Shown piece after piece: positions 52,045 through 64,000 of a DNA stretch of 64,000 bases. A model generated the notes under the pieces. That model was given only the letters and a program-made list of their open reading frames with translations. It was not told where the DNA came from and did no database searches. The stretch comes from Hymenopus coronatus. Its lineage: Eukaryota > Arthropoda > Insecta > Mantodea > Hymenopodidae. Numbering within the stretch: the first letter of the stretch is position 1; every line of letters starts with the position of its first letter. The stretch is taken from the NCBI GenBank assembly GCA_030762935.1, contig CM060900.1:399802132-399866131 (forward strand), read 5' to 3'. Made by a program: the position numbers and the translations under genes.

Positions 52045-53299
52045 GAGTCCATAACACCCCTTCAGGGCAAGGGCCTCCTACTTATGGAGAGGCCAGCTCA
52101 GAATTTGTACTCTGACATGGGGAGCCAATCCATGAGAGTTTGGGTGTTTTTCCAATATTTAACTTTCCTAATCATTTCTACAACTTGTTCACTTTTAGCC
52201 TGGTACAACATTAGTAAGTACTTATTAGCCATGACTGGATGCAGGTCATGCTGCTAAAAAAATAAAAAAAAAACAATACAATTAATGTATATTATAAAAA
52301 AAAAATACCATAATATGTTAAAATTGGAACATAAAAACTTTTGACAGTCCAGCTTTGGTGTTTGGTGTTTTCATTGATGGCTTCACAAATATCACATTTC
52401 CCATGATTTAGCAGTTACCGCTGTAATGTGGTTCTTTATGTTTAGCTAAGCTCCTGATTTCTCATGCTAATGTGAACGTACAGTGGTTTGTCAAACCTAA
52501 TATCATAAACATTTCAATGAGCATCCAAGATTCTTCTTTTATGCTGTGAACTGTGTAGTGAAATAAACAATGTTCAACAGCTTACTGTTCAGCACATATA
52601 CATTGATATTCATTCTGTCTATGTATCTTGAATCATTGAAGAAGAAAAAAAAAAAAAAACATATTTACCATATCCTGTCAAAAATTTTTTGAATATGAAG
52701 TCCAATATCATATTTTTACAATCTATGTGACATTCAACTTTTGGAAAGAAGATATCTCTTATGGTGCTCCCATTAGAGCTGGTCATTGCAATGCATTCTA
52801 TCATACTCCTTAGGCTTATTTTTAGTATACGAAAGGGGACATAAATTTTAGTTAAAATTTAAATTAGATGTACCAGCATTTTTTGCCAAATCATTAGCAC
52901 TTTCATTCCCAACTGAGTCCATATGGCCTTCTAACAAGAATAAACAAGTACATGAATAATATACAGAATTACATCAACATATTAAAATGCTGGAGACTTA
53001 GTTTTAGCATAGAAGCAGTGCTCAGCAGTTTGATGTTCACTCCTTGTTTTATTTCAAATCTCTTCTGTACTGTAAGCTACTCTTAGGGTCTTTCTGAATC
53101 GAATACCATTAAAGAATAATTGACCATTCTCTTTTTGGGGAACAGGCCCCTAGTTTTCATGCGACAATAATTTTAAAACTGTTAAATTCAGAGAATCTTA
53201 AAATCTTACTCTAAGCAGCTAGCAACATTAGGAAACACTTCCAAATAGAGGAGTTTATAATCAATAATTTTCCTCTTCAAAGAATTCAACTTGAGATAC

Positions 53300-53800
53300 A
53301 GTTTCTTAAAGAACTGTGTTCATTGATAACATATTGCGCCTATGGAGCAGAAAGTTTCTGGATTTTGTGTTGGCAGTAAAATATATTACTTGCTTGATTT
53401 TCAAGATGTTTACAACACAGTGGTGAAGATAAATATTTTTTTTAAATGTGTTTAAGAGAAAAAAAATATATGAAATATTCTTGAAATGACAAAAAGCCTT
53501 CAACTGTGCTAAAATATCTGAACTCAACTTTTTGAGGGTGTTCTAGCATAGCACTAAACACACCTCATAATTTAATTATGTTCCTGCACACAGTGTTATC
53601 TACATAAGTATTGGAAAAAAGGAATATCCACAATTTCATGCCTTATAGCTGCAGTCCCGGTGCAGTTCCCGCATGGGGGGTTTAATGTCATACAGCACGG
53701 TACTGTTTCACTTGACAATTGGTATGTAACAAGCATTTCATATTGTGTATGTGCATTTCCAGTGCATTCCTGTTTGTGCCTTATGCACACAATTCCCAGA
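53300..53800 (-). pseudogene. hAT-type transposase fragment (DUF4371/ZMYM1-like), minus strand
   Basis: Minus-strand frames include ILAQLKAFCHFKNISYIFF, NTFKKNIYLHHC, KIKQVIYFTANTKSR and RHEIVDIPFFQ, which parallel the copy at 55700-56530 (NIFNKIFIFTEC, KTKQVISCIVNRKSK, KQEIV). Assignment rests on that parallel. Many stops and shifts. Confidence 0.45.
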
Positions 53801-54554
53801 GTAGTTTTAAAGCATGCAAGTTTCCTATTTTAATGCTCTTTTTGGAGTTTATGTTACTTAGAGTATTGCTGGTGGCTTTATAATTTTATTGACTAAAGAA
53901 ATATGGATAAATCTGTACAGTCTCTTATGGAAGTGCAGTTTCCAAGGCTTACTCTTAAAAAAAATAGAGTTTAACTCTTTGATATTCTTAAAAAAATAAT
54001 TAAATAAGATTTTAAATTATTAACTTGAAACCATTGATTTAATCCTCTTATCTTTATCAAAACATAATATAAATTTTGAGTACCAAAAAACTCTCTTCTT
54101 CAACCTAAATAAACATATTTAATTGAATCTAATCCGACTATTAAAGGTTTATGGTTTAGATAGACTGATACTGGAATTCTTAAAAAAAAGTGGAATCTAA
54201 AGGAAATGAAAACCATATTTATAAGACTTGGCTTAATTCCAAGGTCATATACGAGGTATATAACTGGATCTATGGTTCTGAAGTTCACAAGGTCCTCTTT
54301 CTGGTACCCATATGTTTTGTTTGCTTCTAAATATGGTAATTAATTGAGGGCAGTTAAGGAGTGAATGATATAAAACATTTAACAGAAAAATAACTAAAAA
54401 CCCTGAAGAATCTATATTAATTAAATAATACAACATTCAAGCAAGTAAAAATAGACATTTTAAAAAGGTTGATTTACTATGTTAAGCTTTGCACTGTGTT
54501 AGAACTGGCACTATGAAGCCATGACAGGCCTATTACATCTTCAAATTCAGGCTT

Positions 54555-54925
54555 GTACAGGAGCTTTGTTAATTAGACAGCTGAACTGGCTACAGCAATG
54601 AAGGAACATTTAGAAACTGCCTCAGTATTGAAAGGAACTTCAAAACCATTCAGAATGAATAATTGTTAGACTGCATGTTCAATATCTGTAGGGAGAGAAT
54701 AGAACAGCAAATAGAAACCTCTGAATTTTTTGCAATTCAGTATCATGAGACAACTGATATTTCAAATCACTGTCAAATGGTGTTGGTTTTCCATTGTGTA
54801 TATGAGAAATCTGTATATGAAAGACTTTGTGTATTTGTAATTCCTGAAGGAGGAGATGTAGAATCTCTGGCAGAGTCCACAAGGAATGAAATATGTGCAA
54901 AGCAAAGTGGTCAGTGTATGTAAAC
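54555..54925 (+). pseudogene. hAT-type transposase fragment, plus strand
   Basis: AMKEHLETASVLKGTSKPF, a frameshift, then CMFNICRERIEQQIETSEFF, AIQYHETTDISNHCQMVLVF and YEKSVYERL. The HETTDISN segment matches the D-E-S/T-T-D-I motif of hAT (DUF4371-type) transposases. The C-terminal half is missing. Confidence 0.65.
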
Positions 54926-55699
54926 AAACCACACCCTTGTAGAAGAAAGATTAGTTGAATGATTGTTAATATAAAGGGAGGAAAAAAAAGAAAATTCTGA
55001 ATTGTGAAAAAGGAATGCTACTAAACATCAAAACAGTAGCAAAAGATATGTGCATATATGAAATAAAATAGCAATTAAACTTTAAAGTGGTCGAATTGCA
55101 CTGCAAAAAGATACTAAGTATTGTGTTTTTCATTTTCTTATTAATATCTTAAGCTGGAACAAGTCAGTTTTAATTTCACAATATAATAATAAGGAATGGC
55201 TAAACCTTCAGGGCACATTCCTCCAGTGTAAAGGAAGAAAATAAATTATATGGGCATGAGTCCGGAAATGCTTTATTTCTGAGTTAGAACTTTTCATTTT
55301 CTGTAACCCTTCACAGTGCATAAATCATTGAATTACGTAATAACAGAATGTCCTTCATATTTGAGACGAAACTCTTTCTTGCATGAAGTGTTGATTTGAA
55401 TTAAGATAATGTTGACATACATCTCAGTACATTGCTTGTGCTCAAATTCACCTCACTTCATTGTCTTACCAAATGTAGCATCTAGTGGTGTACTTCAAAT
55501 ACCCGAAAGAGTGAATATTATATTATATTTTATATTATATTTTTAAGTAAACAAGAGGAACAAACTTGTCTTGATTCTAAACCCTTGTATTGTACTTGTA
55601 CTAAACAAAGGACATCAAAGAACTTTCCTTACACATATAAGTGAATGAGTGGTCCATAATTTTCATATGAACAAACTTAAAAGCTTCAATTTAGAATAG

Positions 55700-56530
55700 T
55701 CCTAAAATCTTACTTTCAACATGTTATCAATATCATCAGATACTTCAGAAAAGAGAGGTTTAAATTTGTCGTTTTTCTCCTTCAAAGATTGTTCTACTTG
55801 AGACATGTAATGCAACCACTGAGCAGCAAGTTTCTTGGATTTTCTGTTGACAATACAAGATATCACTTGCTTGGTTTTGATAGAGGTTGTAAAACACTCT
55901 GTGAAAATGAATATTTTGTTGAATATGTTTAAGAGAAAAACAAATTTGACAGAGAAAAACAAATTTGAAATCTTCCACTGATTTATTGGAGGTGTTTTAG
56001 CATACCACTAAATACATCACAAAGTATAGTTTTTGATCCTGCACACTGTGTTTACCAATCTTGACAAGTAATTCCATCATGTTGGACAAAAAGAATAGAC
56101 ACAATTTCTTGCTTTATAATTGGCAAAATGGTCAAAACTACGGCTTGTAGTAAGTTATTTGAATTTTAATATACATTCCTTTAAACACAGCAAAGGTTTT
56201 TAAGTGCTGCACAAAAGGAGAATCATAATCTGCAGCATACTTCAATAGCTCCACATAACAGCTCTGATTAATAGAATTTCCTTCTTCATGTTGTCCTCAA
56301 AAGACCAATTCTTGTTTACCCAATAAACTTAGAACACTAATAAGCTTTTTAGTAATAACCCCATTCCACTTTTTTTGATTCAATAAAGATATTTCATTTT
56401 TAAGCTGGTCATCAAGCACAACTTGTATTCTATTTTCTGTAAAAACTGCTACAGCTACAGACTGTCTTAGATGATTAACAGATACAGAATTTCTCAAATG
56501 CATTTGCCTAGTCTTGCACACCATGCTACC
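55700..56530 (-). pseudogene. hAT-type transposase fragment (DUF4371 type), minus strand
   Basis: From 56520 leftwards: VNHLRQSVAVAVFTENR, LNQKKWNGVITKKLISVL, SLLGKQELVFRGQ-type, NSINQSCYVELLKYAADYD and SPFVQHLKTF. These match the N-terminal part of ZMYM1-like hAT transposases (KK.W..V..RLI..I.FLGKQ.L.FRGH, then N.GN..ELL). Stops follow, then SLKEKNDKFKPLFSEVSDD to about 55702. Decayed. Confidence 0.65.
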
Positions 56531-56814
56531 CTATTACATTTAACTGCTCTCTAAAGCCAACTTTGGTTAGAGCAGTAAAATACACATACACATCTTAGCT
56601 TCAAAGATGCATGTACAAGTCTCTCGCTGCTCAGTTGATGCTGCAGCAAATTTGCTTCAGCGGGCTCACAACACTGTCAGTAATGACATATTAATCATTA
56701 ATATGTCATTCAAGAAAGAAAGAAGTGTGCCAATTTATCTAGATAATATTGAATAACTATGTGATTATAATGACAAATATTGTTAATAAATCTGAATATC
56801 ATCTGTCTCCATGA

Positions 56815-56870
56815 TATTCAGCTGTTAGTGTGCTAGCCTTCAGACAAAAGTTCTCTGTTCAATTCTGACA
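56815..56870 (+). mobile_element. SINE fragment (tRNA-like head only)
   Basis: GTTAGTGTGCTAGCCTTCAG resembles a SINE A-box head, and TGTTCAATTCTGA about 30 bases on a decayed B-box. No body or tail recognised. Confidence 0.4.
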
Positions 56871-57099
56871 CTTATTGCAATAATTCTTACCAAAGCAGTG
56901 CTTCAGTTGCTTCTACTGAATGCATGCCACTGGTAGCATCAATTGTTTAATGCTAACTACAAACTTGGCCGTTTGATTGTGTTCATTATGGACTCAGTTT
57001 CTGATATAGTGCAATAGAAATGTACAGAAAAGCAGAGTTGGCAGCTGCACATTTGATTTATGTATTAATATGTGTAATTGGTTATGCTGCTCAACAGTT

Positions 57100-57615
57100 G
57101 TATTAGGAGAGATTTCCAGAACAGATGTGCCCCAATAAGAAGTTTGAAGCATGGAACATTCAATCTGCTACTTGCAATTGGTAGAGGCCTAAGTAAAGAA
57201 GGACACCCGAACTGGAGAAAGCAACTCTGAAGTAAGACATTCCCAAGAAAGTAGTTGCAACAAGTGATTTTGAACACATGATTGTCTGACGAGTGATACA
57301 TGAGAGGCTGCGGTATCCATACCATTTACAGTATCTGCAGTCATTATCAGCTGCTGATATTAGAACTTCTGTGAACATGTCAACTCTGATTTTAGTGCAT
57401 CCATGCTGCTCTGATGGATGAACCATGTTTTGGCATAATCAGATTGTTAAGCTTCAGTGTGTATGAGATGAACCCTCATGCAACTGTTGAATAACAATAT
57501 CAACATATATTTTCTGTCAATGCTTGCAATATTGGTAACTGTTAGGGTCTCATATTCTTCTAACCAGGCTAAATGGACAAATTTGCATTCTTTCTTAGAT
57601 AATAATCTCAATTTT
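57100..57615 (+). pseudogene. Tc1-like transposase, N-terminal and central part
   Basis: Readable with shifts: RFPEQMCPNKKFEAWN, RTPELEKATLK, LRYPYHLQYLQSLSAADI, a region with STLILVHPC, YEMNPHATVE and QYQHIFSVNA, then a segment ending HSFLDNNL. This is the order of landmarks in an arthropod Tc1/mariner-superfamily (DDE_3) transposase: LHPYHLQRVQ, the first catalytic aspartate region, NPHAT and FSVNVWAGI. It stops at about 57615 and resumes at 61835. Confidence 0.65.
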
Positions 57616-58849
57616 CATTCATTCAGCATTTGTAAAAAATATTACATGTCATTATTAGGACATAATACTATTTACAATATATGATGACTGATGTGACCGA
57701 ATATTTACAAAATATGATGGTGTAATGTGATACAAGATTTATTTTTATATATTTTTTGGATTGTCTGCACATTTAAATTCCTTTGTTGAGTAGGATACAT
57801 TATTTATTAGGTATGGCTTTTGTTTCCTTTACCTTTTGTTTATCTTACAACTGTTAAGTATTCTAAGGTAAGTGGCTGCACAGATTTTTTACATAAATTT
57901 TTACGCATTTGTTGTTTAATAAACTCAGACTATATCTAAAGTATGAGTAATTTATTCTCTCTCTCATGTCTACAAGTCTACATTTAAATGTTTTTCTTCC
58001 TTATGGTTTTAAACTACACATGTAATACATTCAGTGGCACTTTTCAAAGGTGGGCTGCATGATTACAGCCCCACTCTCTCCATTAGGACTAGCCTGAAGA
58101 AAAATGATTCTTTTTTATGCATTTAGAACTTAGTTCATGTTAATGGATTTCAATTATTAAATACTACTTTGACTTGAACTAGAATATTTAGCTGCTTGTT
58201 TTAATAATTGTCTGCATTTCTTTCAACCAAAGCTCTGCTCTCTTTCCATCAGCATTACAATGCTAAACTGGGCTGCAGTAAATGCAGTCCATCACATTCA
58301 TAATTATTGTTTTAACTTATAAAATGAAAATTGGATTACTGCAGTATGACATCTTCAGTGAGTGCTGGCGAGTTAAATATTAGTTCAATGTAATCTAGTT
58401 TTTGTATGGATGGCAATTACATTATGGAGGCTAAGAATATCAGCGTGAAGTTTTTAAAATTACTGAAATTTAGTAGTTTAACGCTGAAAGAAAAATACAA
58501 TATAAAAGCTTCTGTGTCCTTATCCTATGTCAAATGTTTCTCAGCGTGCTACCAGTGGACAAAAATAATATATTGTAACTTTTAATTACCATTTTAAATA
58601 AATTTGATTGGCTTTGTGACAGTGAAGTTTAAAATGTACTTTCCTGTATTCCCTGTGTTCTCTTTGGATTTTAGATGACACTTCAAATACAGCTTGGACT
58701 GATTAGGAATGTGCAATTTAAAAATACTATAAAGAAATTAACAAACCGTGAAATATTGAAAGCATGTAAATAATCTCCTCAACATTCTCTTCAAGACTGA
58801 TTGATATCCCTGTTGGTTTAAGCTAAGCTTACCAAGGTTCAGTCTTGTG

Positions 58850-60495
58850 ACACAACAATGAAGTTCACAAAATCAGAGAAGAATTTTCTGAAGTAATAAA
58901 CTGTATAAACCTTTGTGCCTCATGAGGACTAGCATTAAGAGGACTTGATGAATATGAACATTCACAAAGCCCTGGTAATTTTTATCATTAATAAAATATA
59001 CTTGTGAACTCGGTTCACTGCTTAAATCTAATTTAGATAGTGCTTCTTCCTTTAAACATACATTCAAAAGTATTCTAACTAAACTATTAAGGTGCATGCT
59101 GGAGGTCTGCAGAAAACATATTTTAACTGAAGTTGCTGACCATGAATGTGTAGTTGTCATGGCAGACGAGACAATAGGAAAATCTAACAGCTTCCAACAT
59201 CTTCTTGTGCTAAGATATTGTGATAGTTGAGGGTGTCCTGCTGAGAGATTTTGGGGTTTCTTTTTACCTTCTGACCAAAGTGCAACAGAAATAGCAGAGT
59301 GCATTTAATGACAGTTTTCCATAACTTTGAAGAATGAAAAAGATAAGCTGGAAGGCCAGACAAATGTTGGCACTATAGTGATCAATGGAGCAATCAGTGG
59401 GTTGCAGATGCAGGTTAAGAATGTGTAATGTGACAACACCGTCTGGTACGTGATCACTCTGATGTTCACTCTGGTATGATCATTCAGAATGGGAGACTTC
59501 TCACGACACCATGATTCTTACTAATATTTGAAATGTTTCTCCAAGCTTCGATTTCTACTACCTTCAGAAGTTTCCAGAAAGTTTGTGACATAATTTTCAG
59601 GCTATTAAAGGAGAGAGGATTGCAATGCAGGGTTGTAGTGAATTTCACTGAGTTTTGGGTGATTGGAGTGCTAGCGTGCAGTGAGGTGTGAGCCATAGAT
59701 AGCGTGCAGCCATAAACTGTCAACTGTCTAACGTCAAGTGAACTACTTGTAGCAGTGATTTAAAGACGCTATTTATAACTAATTGTTGAGTCAAAAACAT
59801 GATCTAGAATGCCCATTTCTTAAATTGCTTTATTCATCAATTATATCTGAAATGAAAAGCGCTTGACGACAAAATACTAAAGCCAGAATATTTTTTGTGA
59901 ACTTAGATGCCATCCAAGTGTTCTTTTCCTGTTCACCACAGAGATATTCCATTATGGATTCTTGTGTACCAAAATAAGTACCATCTGGTGCTGCAACTAA
60001 AGGGGACTTTTAAGTCCAAAGCAGGTAACATTGTTTAAGAAGACACTTTAACTGAGTATCTTGAGATTCTCATGAACTCGAAATGTCTAACAACATTACA
60101 ACAGAAGCCCATGTTCTTAAAAATTTGCAGGTTCACAAATTTTCTTTTTGGATTGCACTTTTTCACAGAATTATGATACGTGTTGACTTTGTTTATAATC
60201 AACTACAGCATAAACTGGTAGCTGTAACTACTATTCGATGCCATCTTTGAGAATATCATTAATGGTATCAGGAATTTGACTGAGGAAACTGGAGAACATA
60301 GTGGATCTGAAATTCAAAAAACCTTACCAGTTTAACCACAGCCTGTCAAGAAGGGCAACAGCCAAGAAAGTATATGATGCTAGTTTTGCTCAGAAAAAGC
60401 CGTGTTTCCAATTTTCAAATCATCTCCACATTTGTACTCTTCTGTTGCCAAGCAGTTTTCACAGCTTCTGCAAAACGTTTCCTGAACTAGAACTA
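58850..60495 (+). pseudogene. hAT-type transposase (DUF4371/ZMYM1-like), long but decayed
   Basis: Colinear landmarks on the plus strand: GLDEYEHSQSPGNF (near 58940), ILTEVADHECVVVMADETIG (near 59120-59180), LVLRYC, AERFWGFFLPSDQSATEIAE (near 59235-59310), KNEKDKLEGQTNVGTIVING (near 59330), then with many stops FFSCSPQR, HKFSFWIALFHRIM and VDFVYNQLQHK (near 60130-60215). These follow the order of a DUF4371 hAT transposase from the N-terminal third to the middle. Numerous stops and shifts; no 8-bp target duplication was established. It sits between the two halves of the Tc1-like transposase. Confidence 0.68.
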
Positions 60496-61834
60496 ATTAA
60501 ATGACAAAGAAAAATTACAGACTGCATTCATCTGTATTAAAAAGAAAAATTCAGAAATGTTGGAGGTCATGCTTACTTCTGCAGATTAAGATTTCTCATA
60601 AATTACATTATTAATTTTTGGAAGCTTTATAACTCTTTCGTATTGCTGTAATCCTACCTATGACTATGAGTGTGCCAAAATGCTGATTTTATTATTTGAA
60701 CAGAATTACGATCTATGTGCATACCACCCTGCATGAGGAGATGGATGCTTTCAAAGGAAAGGAATCTGAAGATCTCAAATTTCAACAAAAAGTTTATTAA
60801 GATATTTCCTACCTCCAAATCGCTGATATGGTGCATGGAGCTAGTATATAAGTGGTATATTAAGGTATGTAATAATTTCATAAATTTTCTAGTAGACCTT
60901 CCACTTGCAGAAGGCAAAAGCCACCACTGAATACATTCCTATATATATACAAACAAGGAACTGTAAGTATGTTTAGTTTTTAAAAGCAATTCTGTAACTT
61001 GGTCTAATGTGTATTCTTCCAAATCTCCTTATGTTTTTTTTTTTCTTTTTCTTTTTTTTTCTGAAGCTTAAATAGTTTTGTACTTATGGTTTCTGAGTTG
61101 TACCCCATAGTATCAGTCTATGTGTTAAGTGTGGATGAATGAAGGCAAATTGCACATGCATAATGCTGTCCTCTCTAGCAATTTTTTCTACATGTATTTC
61201 TCATTTAAATTATTTTTATTAATAACTAAGCCCAGGAAGTTAATGTTACTTGTCTACGACTTTTATTCCCTATTTTTAAATTTATGTTTTAATCATTCTT
61301 AGACCCACAACCTATTTTGCAACCATTCAGTTTTATTAGTGTTTAATGCTAGCCAAGTCCCTAAATGGTTTAGTGCTGATAATAATCATTTATTAGCTTT
61401 TTGCTTTAGGTTTTTCCTTAGTTCTCTGCTTTACCATAATAAAATTGTTATGTCATCTAAAATAAACCAAACCAAACTCTGTAGTACAACAGACAGCAGT
61501 CTGGTCATGGCCAACCACCACTGCATGCCCCACCTCTGCCCATTACAAGCAACCTGGGTGGGGTGTAGTACTGGAAGGTGTGACTTGATTAGTGCCCTGA
61601 GTCCTACCCGGTTGGTTAATGCTGTTGTTCATGCAACATGATTGCTATGTCATGTTATGTCATCTGCATACCCAATTGCCATCCCCATCCCCCTTCTTGT
61701 TGTACCTTCCGAAATATTTCATTTATATATAACAGATTTGCAATATGTATTAAGGACTTTACTATTTCATCTTTGCAATATTTTTCAATGTCATTCACAA
61801 ATTTATCTAGTCTGCTTATTTATTTTGTATTTTA

Positions 61835-62165
61835 GAATACCTACCTGTTCTACAAGAAGATGTGCCTTTAGCAGTGTGACAGGGCATATGCTTCATGCAC
61901 AATGGAATACCACTTCATTTCAGTTTTGATGTTCATCAGCTTCTAAATAACAGATTCCCTGACAAATGGATCGATAGAGGTGGTCCAACCTGGCTTCCAC
62001 ACCTTCCAGACCTAAACCCACAAGACTTTTATTTTTGATATATTTTCAGGCTCTGGTATAACAAACATTGGCACAAGATGGAGAGAATCCTTTTGCCCAT
62101 ATTGTGCAAAGCAGCAAAAGAACATATATTCATCAGAGATACAAGAGCACCTCCAGGACTAAATG
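61835..62165 (+). pseudogene. Tc1-like transposase, C-terminal part
   Basis: LQEDVPLAV, a stop, then FMHNGIPLHFSFDVHQLLNN, RFPDKWIDRGGPTWLPHLPD and LNPQDFYF. These match the second catalytic aspartate region (WFQHDGAPPHFS) and the W..RSPDL.P.DFFLWG third-acidic-residue region of the same Tc1-like family as 57100-57615. The aspartate of the first motif is asparagine here. Followed by a worn C-terminus to about 62165. Confidence 0.72.
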
Positions 62166-63009
62166 TGATGGCAGGTTAATTTATGTTTCACTGCTAACAG
62201 TGGACATTTTGAAAATTTCATGCCAGAGAGCATTTCATAGGAAATAATTGGTTTGTTTTTCTGTTCCTCTTTGTTCCCCATGATTAATGTACTATGAAGT
62301 GGTGGAAAATAAGTTGAAAATAAAGCATATCCATATAACATATATTCTTCTTCATGTGAGGAATGTCCTGAAAGTACTTTATTTTCACATCATTCATCTT
62401 TTATTGTCTGTAATGCTCTAGATGCTATCAAAGCAGTTTTGTTGAAAAACAACTATTTATTCAAAAGGAAGAGTCTGACTGTACTTTTACAACTTCTGTT
62501 CTACGGAAGAAACAGTTACTTCCCACTATTTGTTAATTTCTGGAACACTGGTGATAAAATACTATTGGATGCCTTCTAATATGGATAAATATTAAAACAG
62601 CAGAAGAATCCTGATGTATGCCCAAGATACAATATTTGGTTTTAATACAATAAAAGATAATGGGATGGGCAAAATACTCCACTGTAAATGTTTTACTGAA
62701 TGTACCCGAAATTAGCATCAGTGTGATACACAATACACTCAGGATAAGTAAGCCTTTTTATCATTGATAAGGTTATGTTACAACTAGCTTAAAAATACAG
62801 TTGAAATTTTAATATCTATAAACAAGAGGTTATGGATCTCAGAAGGACTTCAGGGATTCAAGAGGAGGCTGTGATCAATATTGACGGTTAATCCTCTGTA
62901 TACTGTTGACGAGTTTTATAATATAAATATGTGACCATAGAATGTATGATTGATGTATGTAGTTTACTGACGAAGTCATGAATAATTGTATTCAACAGAC
63001 TAATAAACT
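62166..63009. other. AT-rich DNA, nothing recognised
   Basis: No supported features. Confidence 0.4.
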
Positions 63010-63146
63010 ATCCATCCATCCATCCATCCATCCATCCGTCCGTCCGTCCGTCCGTCCATCTATCCATCCGTCCGTCCATCCATCCATCCATCCATCCATC
63101 CATCTATCTATAATTCTATCTATCTGTCTGTCTGTCTGTCTGTCTA
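63010..63146 (+). repeat. Tetranucleotide microsatellite (CCAT/CCGT, then TATC/TGTC)
   Basis: Runs of TCCA, TCCG, TCCA again, then TATC and TGTC units, which shows stepwise conversion between neighbouring tetranucleotides. Confidence 0.9.
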
Positions 63147-63253
63147 TTTCCTATAGAGAATATCAGGAAAGGGGAATAAAGTAATTATACCAGAATTTGA
63201 TTAAGCCTAAAAGCTGTCTTTAGCTTAGTGGTAATGTTATATGTAACTACCAC

Positions 63254-63614
63254 AGTTTTATTTTTATTTTTTTATTTTTATATTTTATTTTTTATTTTTT
63301 TATTTTTTTATTATTATTTTTATTATTATTATAAATTTTATTATTATTTTTTTTATTATTATTCTTATAATTATTTTATTTTTATTATTATTTTTATTAA
63401 TATTATTTTTCTTCTTCTCATGATTATTATTTTTATTAATATTATTATTAGTATTTTTATTCTTATTATACCTATTATTGTTATATTTATTTTTATTATT
63501 TTTATTATGACTATTATTTTTATTATTTCATTATTATTATTATTTCTATTATTATTTTATTTATTATTGTTTTAACAACTTTTATTATTATTTTATTATT
63601 ATTACTATTATTAA

Positions 63615-63681
<67 letters not shown>

Positions 63682-64000
63682 TTATTATTATTTTACTATT
63701 ATTATTTTTATTTTTTTTATTAAAATTTTTATAATTATTATTTTTATTTCTTAATTATGTTTATTTTATTATTATTTTTATTATTATCTTTATTATAATT
63801 AATATTTTATAATTTTTATTACTATTATTATTATTAGTATTTATTAATTTTTTAATGTTTTTATTATTATTACTTTTTATTATTATTTATATTTTTATTA
63901 TTATTATTTTCTATTATAGTTTTTATTACTATTTTTATTATGATTATTATTTTTTATTATTTTTATTATATATGTTATTATTTTTATTATATTATTATAT
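63254..64000 (+). repeat. Long ATT/TTTTA-rich simple repeat, runs off the window
   Basis: Almost pure T/A sequence dominated by TTA and TTTTA units, with an uninterrupted TTA run at about 63616-63680. Any ORF here is low-complexity. Confidence 0.92.

Noticed and set aside
51778..52057. Poly-Asn, poly-Leu, poly-Ile and poly-Tyr ORFs
   Set aside because: Direct translations of the TAA microsatellite in different frames.
52042..52150. Possible SINE or LINE 3' end beside the TAA microsatellite
   Set aside because: The sequence is GC-richer than its surroundings, but no promoter boxes or coding remnant support a family.
61480..61640. GC-richer island, possible SINE
   Set aside because: No A-box or B-box pair or A-rich tail could be placed; left unannotated.
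63228..63575. 115-residue Ile/Phe/Tyr-rich ORF
   Set aside because: Translation of ATT/TTTTA simple sequence.

Overview
The window is eukaryotic nuclear DNA, almost certainly from an arthropod and probably an insect. This is inferred from the mobile elements (Jockey-clade non-LTR retrotransposons, tRNA-derived SINEs, mariner/Tc1 and hAT remnants, Polinton-type DNA polymerase B), the microsatellites and the AT-rich unique DNA. I cannot name the species. No complete host gene is visible; one short host exon candidate lies at 47986-48155.

Positions 1 to about 31.9 kb are a dense, comparatively GC-rich, head-to-tail array of non-LTR retrotransposon units. All lie on the + strand, with their 3' A-tracts pointing right. 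Two kinds of unit alternate. J units are Jockey-like with a gag ORF1 (three CCHC knuckles) and an endonuclease/reverse-transcriptase ORF2: J1 636-7318, J2 8785-13349, J3 17591-22830, J4 28399-30217, plus the end of an older one at 1-635. G units carry only a gag-like ORF1, followed directly by a 3' tail and poly(A): G1 7319-8772 has an intact 380-residue ORF; G2, G3, G4, G5, G6, G7, G8 and G9 are truncated or broken. J and G units share 3' tails (I call the tail families A to E). Most tails contain a hairpin with a near-constant 12-base loop on stems of unrelated sequence, then a GGGTGC...AGCGG.ACC block, a T-tract block and a terminal hairpin. Several unit junctions read A-tract then CTTTAGGTT, which includes the insect telomere unit TTAGG; others read A-tract then TCGAGAG.

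This resembles the Drosophila telomere arrangement (gag-only HeT-A alongside gag-pol TART/TAHRE, tandem, one polarity). My main hypothesis is that the left half is a telomeric or subtelomeric array of autonomous and gag-only partners, with the chromosome interior to the right. The resemblance is seen in the sequence; the telomeric role is inference.

From about 30.2 to 37.5 kb the array passes into a decayed Polinton/adintovirus-like element: a 3.6 kb protein-primed DNA polymerase B pseudogene (32003-35623), an unidentified opposite-strand ORF (30208-30717) and A-rich degenerate repeats. A second fragment of the same polymerase family is embedded in the retrotransposon array at 25687-26636.

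From about 37.5 to 64 kb the DNA is AT-rich and gene-poor. It holds three tRNA-type SINEs and a SINE fragment, a duplicated about 1.1 kb repeat, an internally deleted mariner, several hAT transposase remnants on both strands, a Tc1-like transposase split by about 4.2 kb that contains a hAT copy, and long simple repeats (TAA, CCAT/CCGT, ATT).
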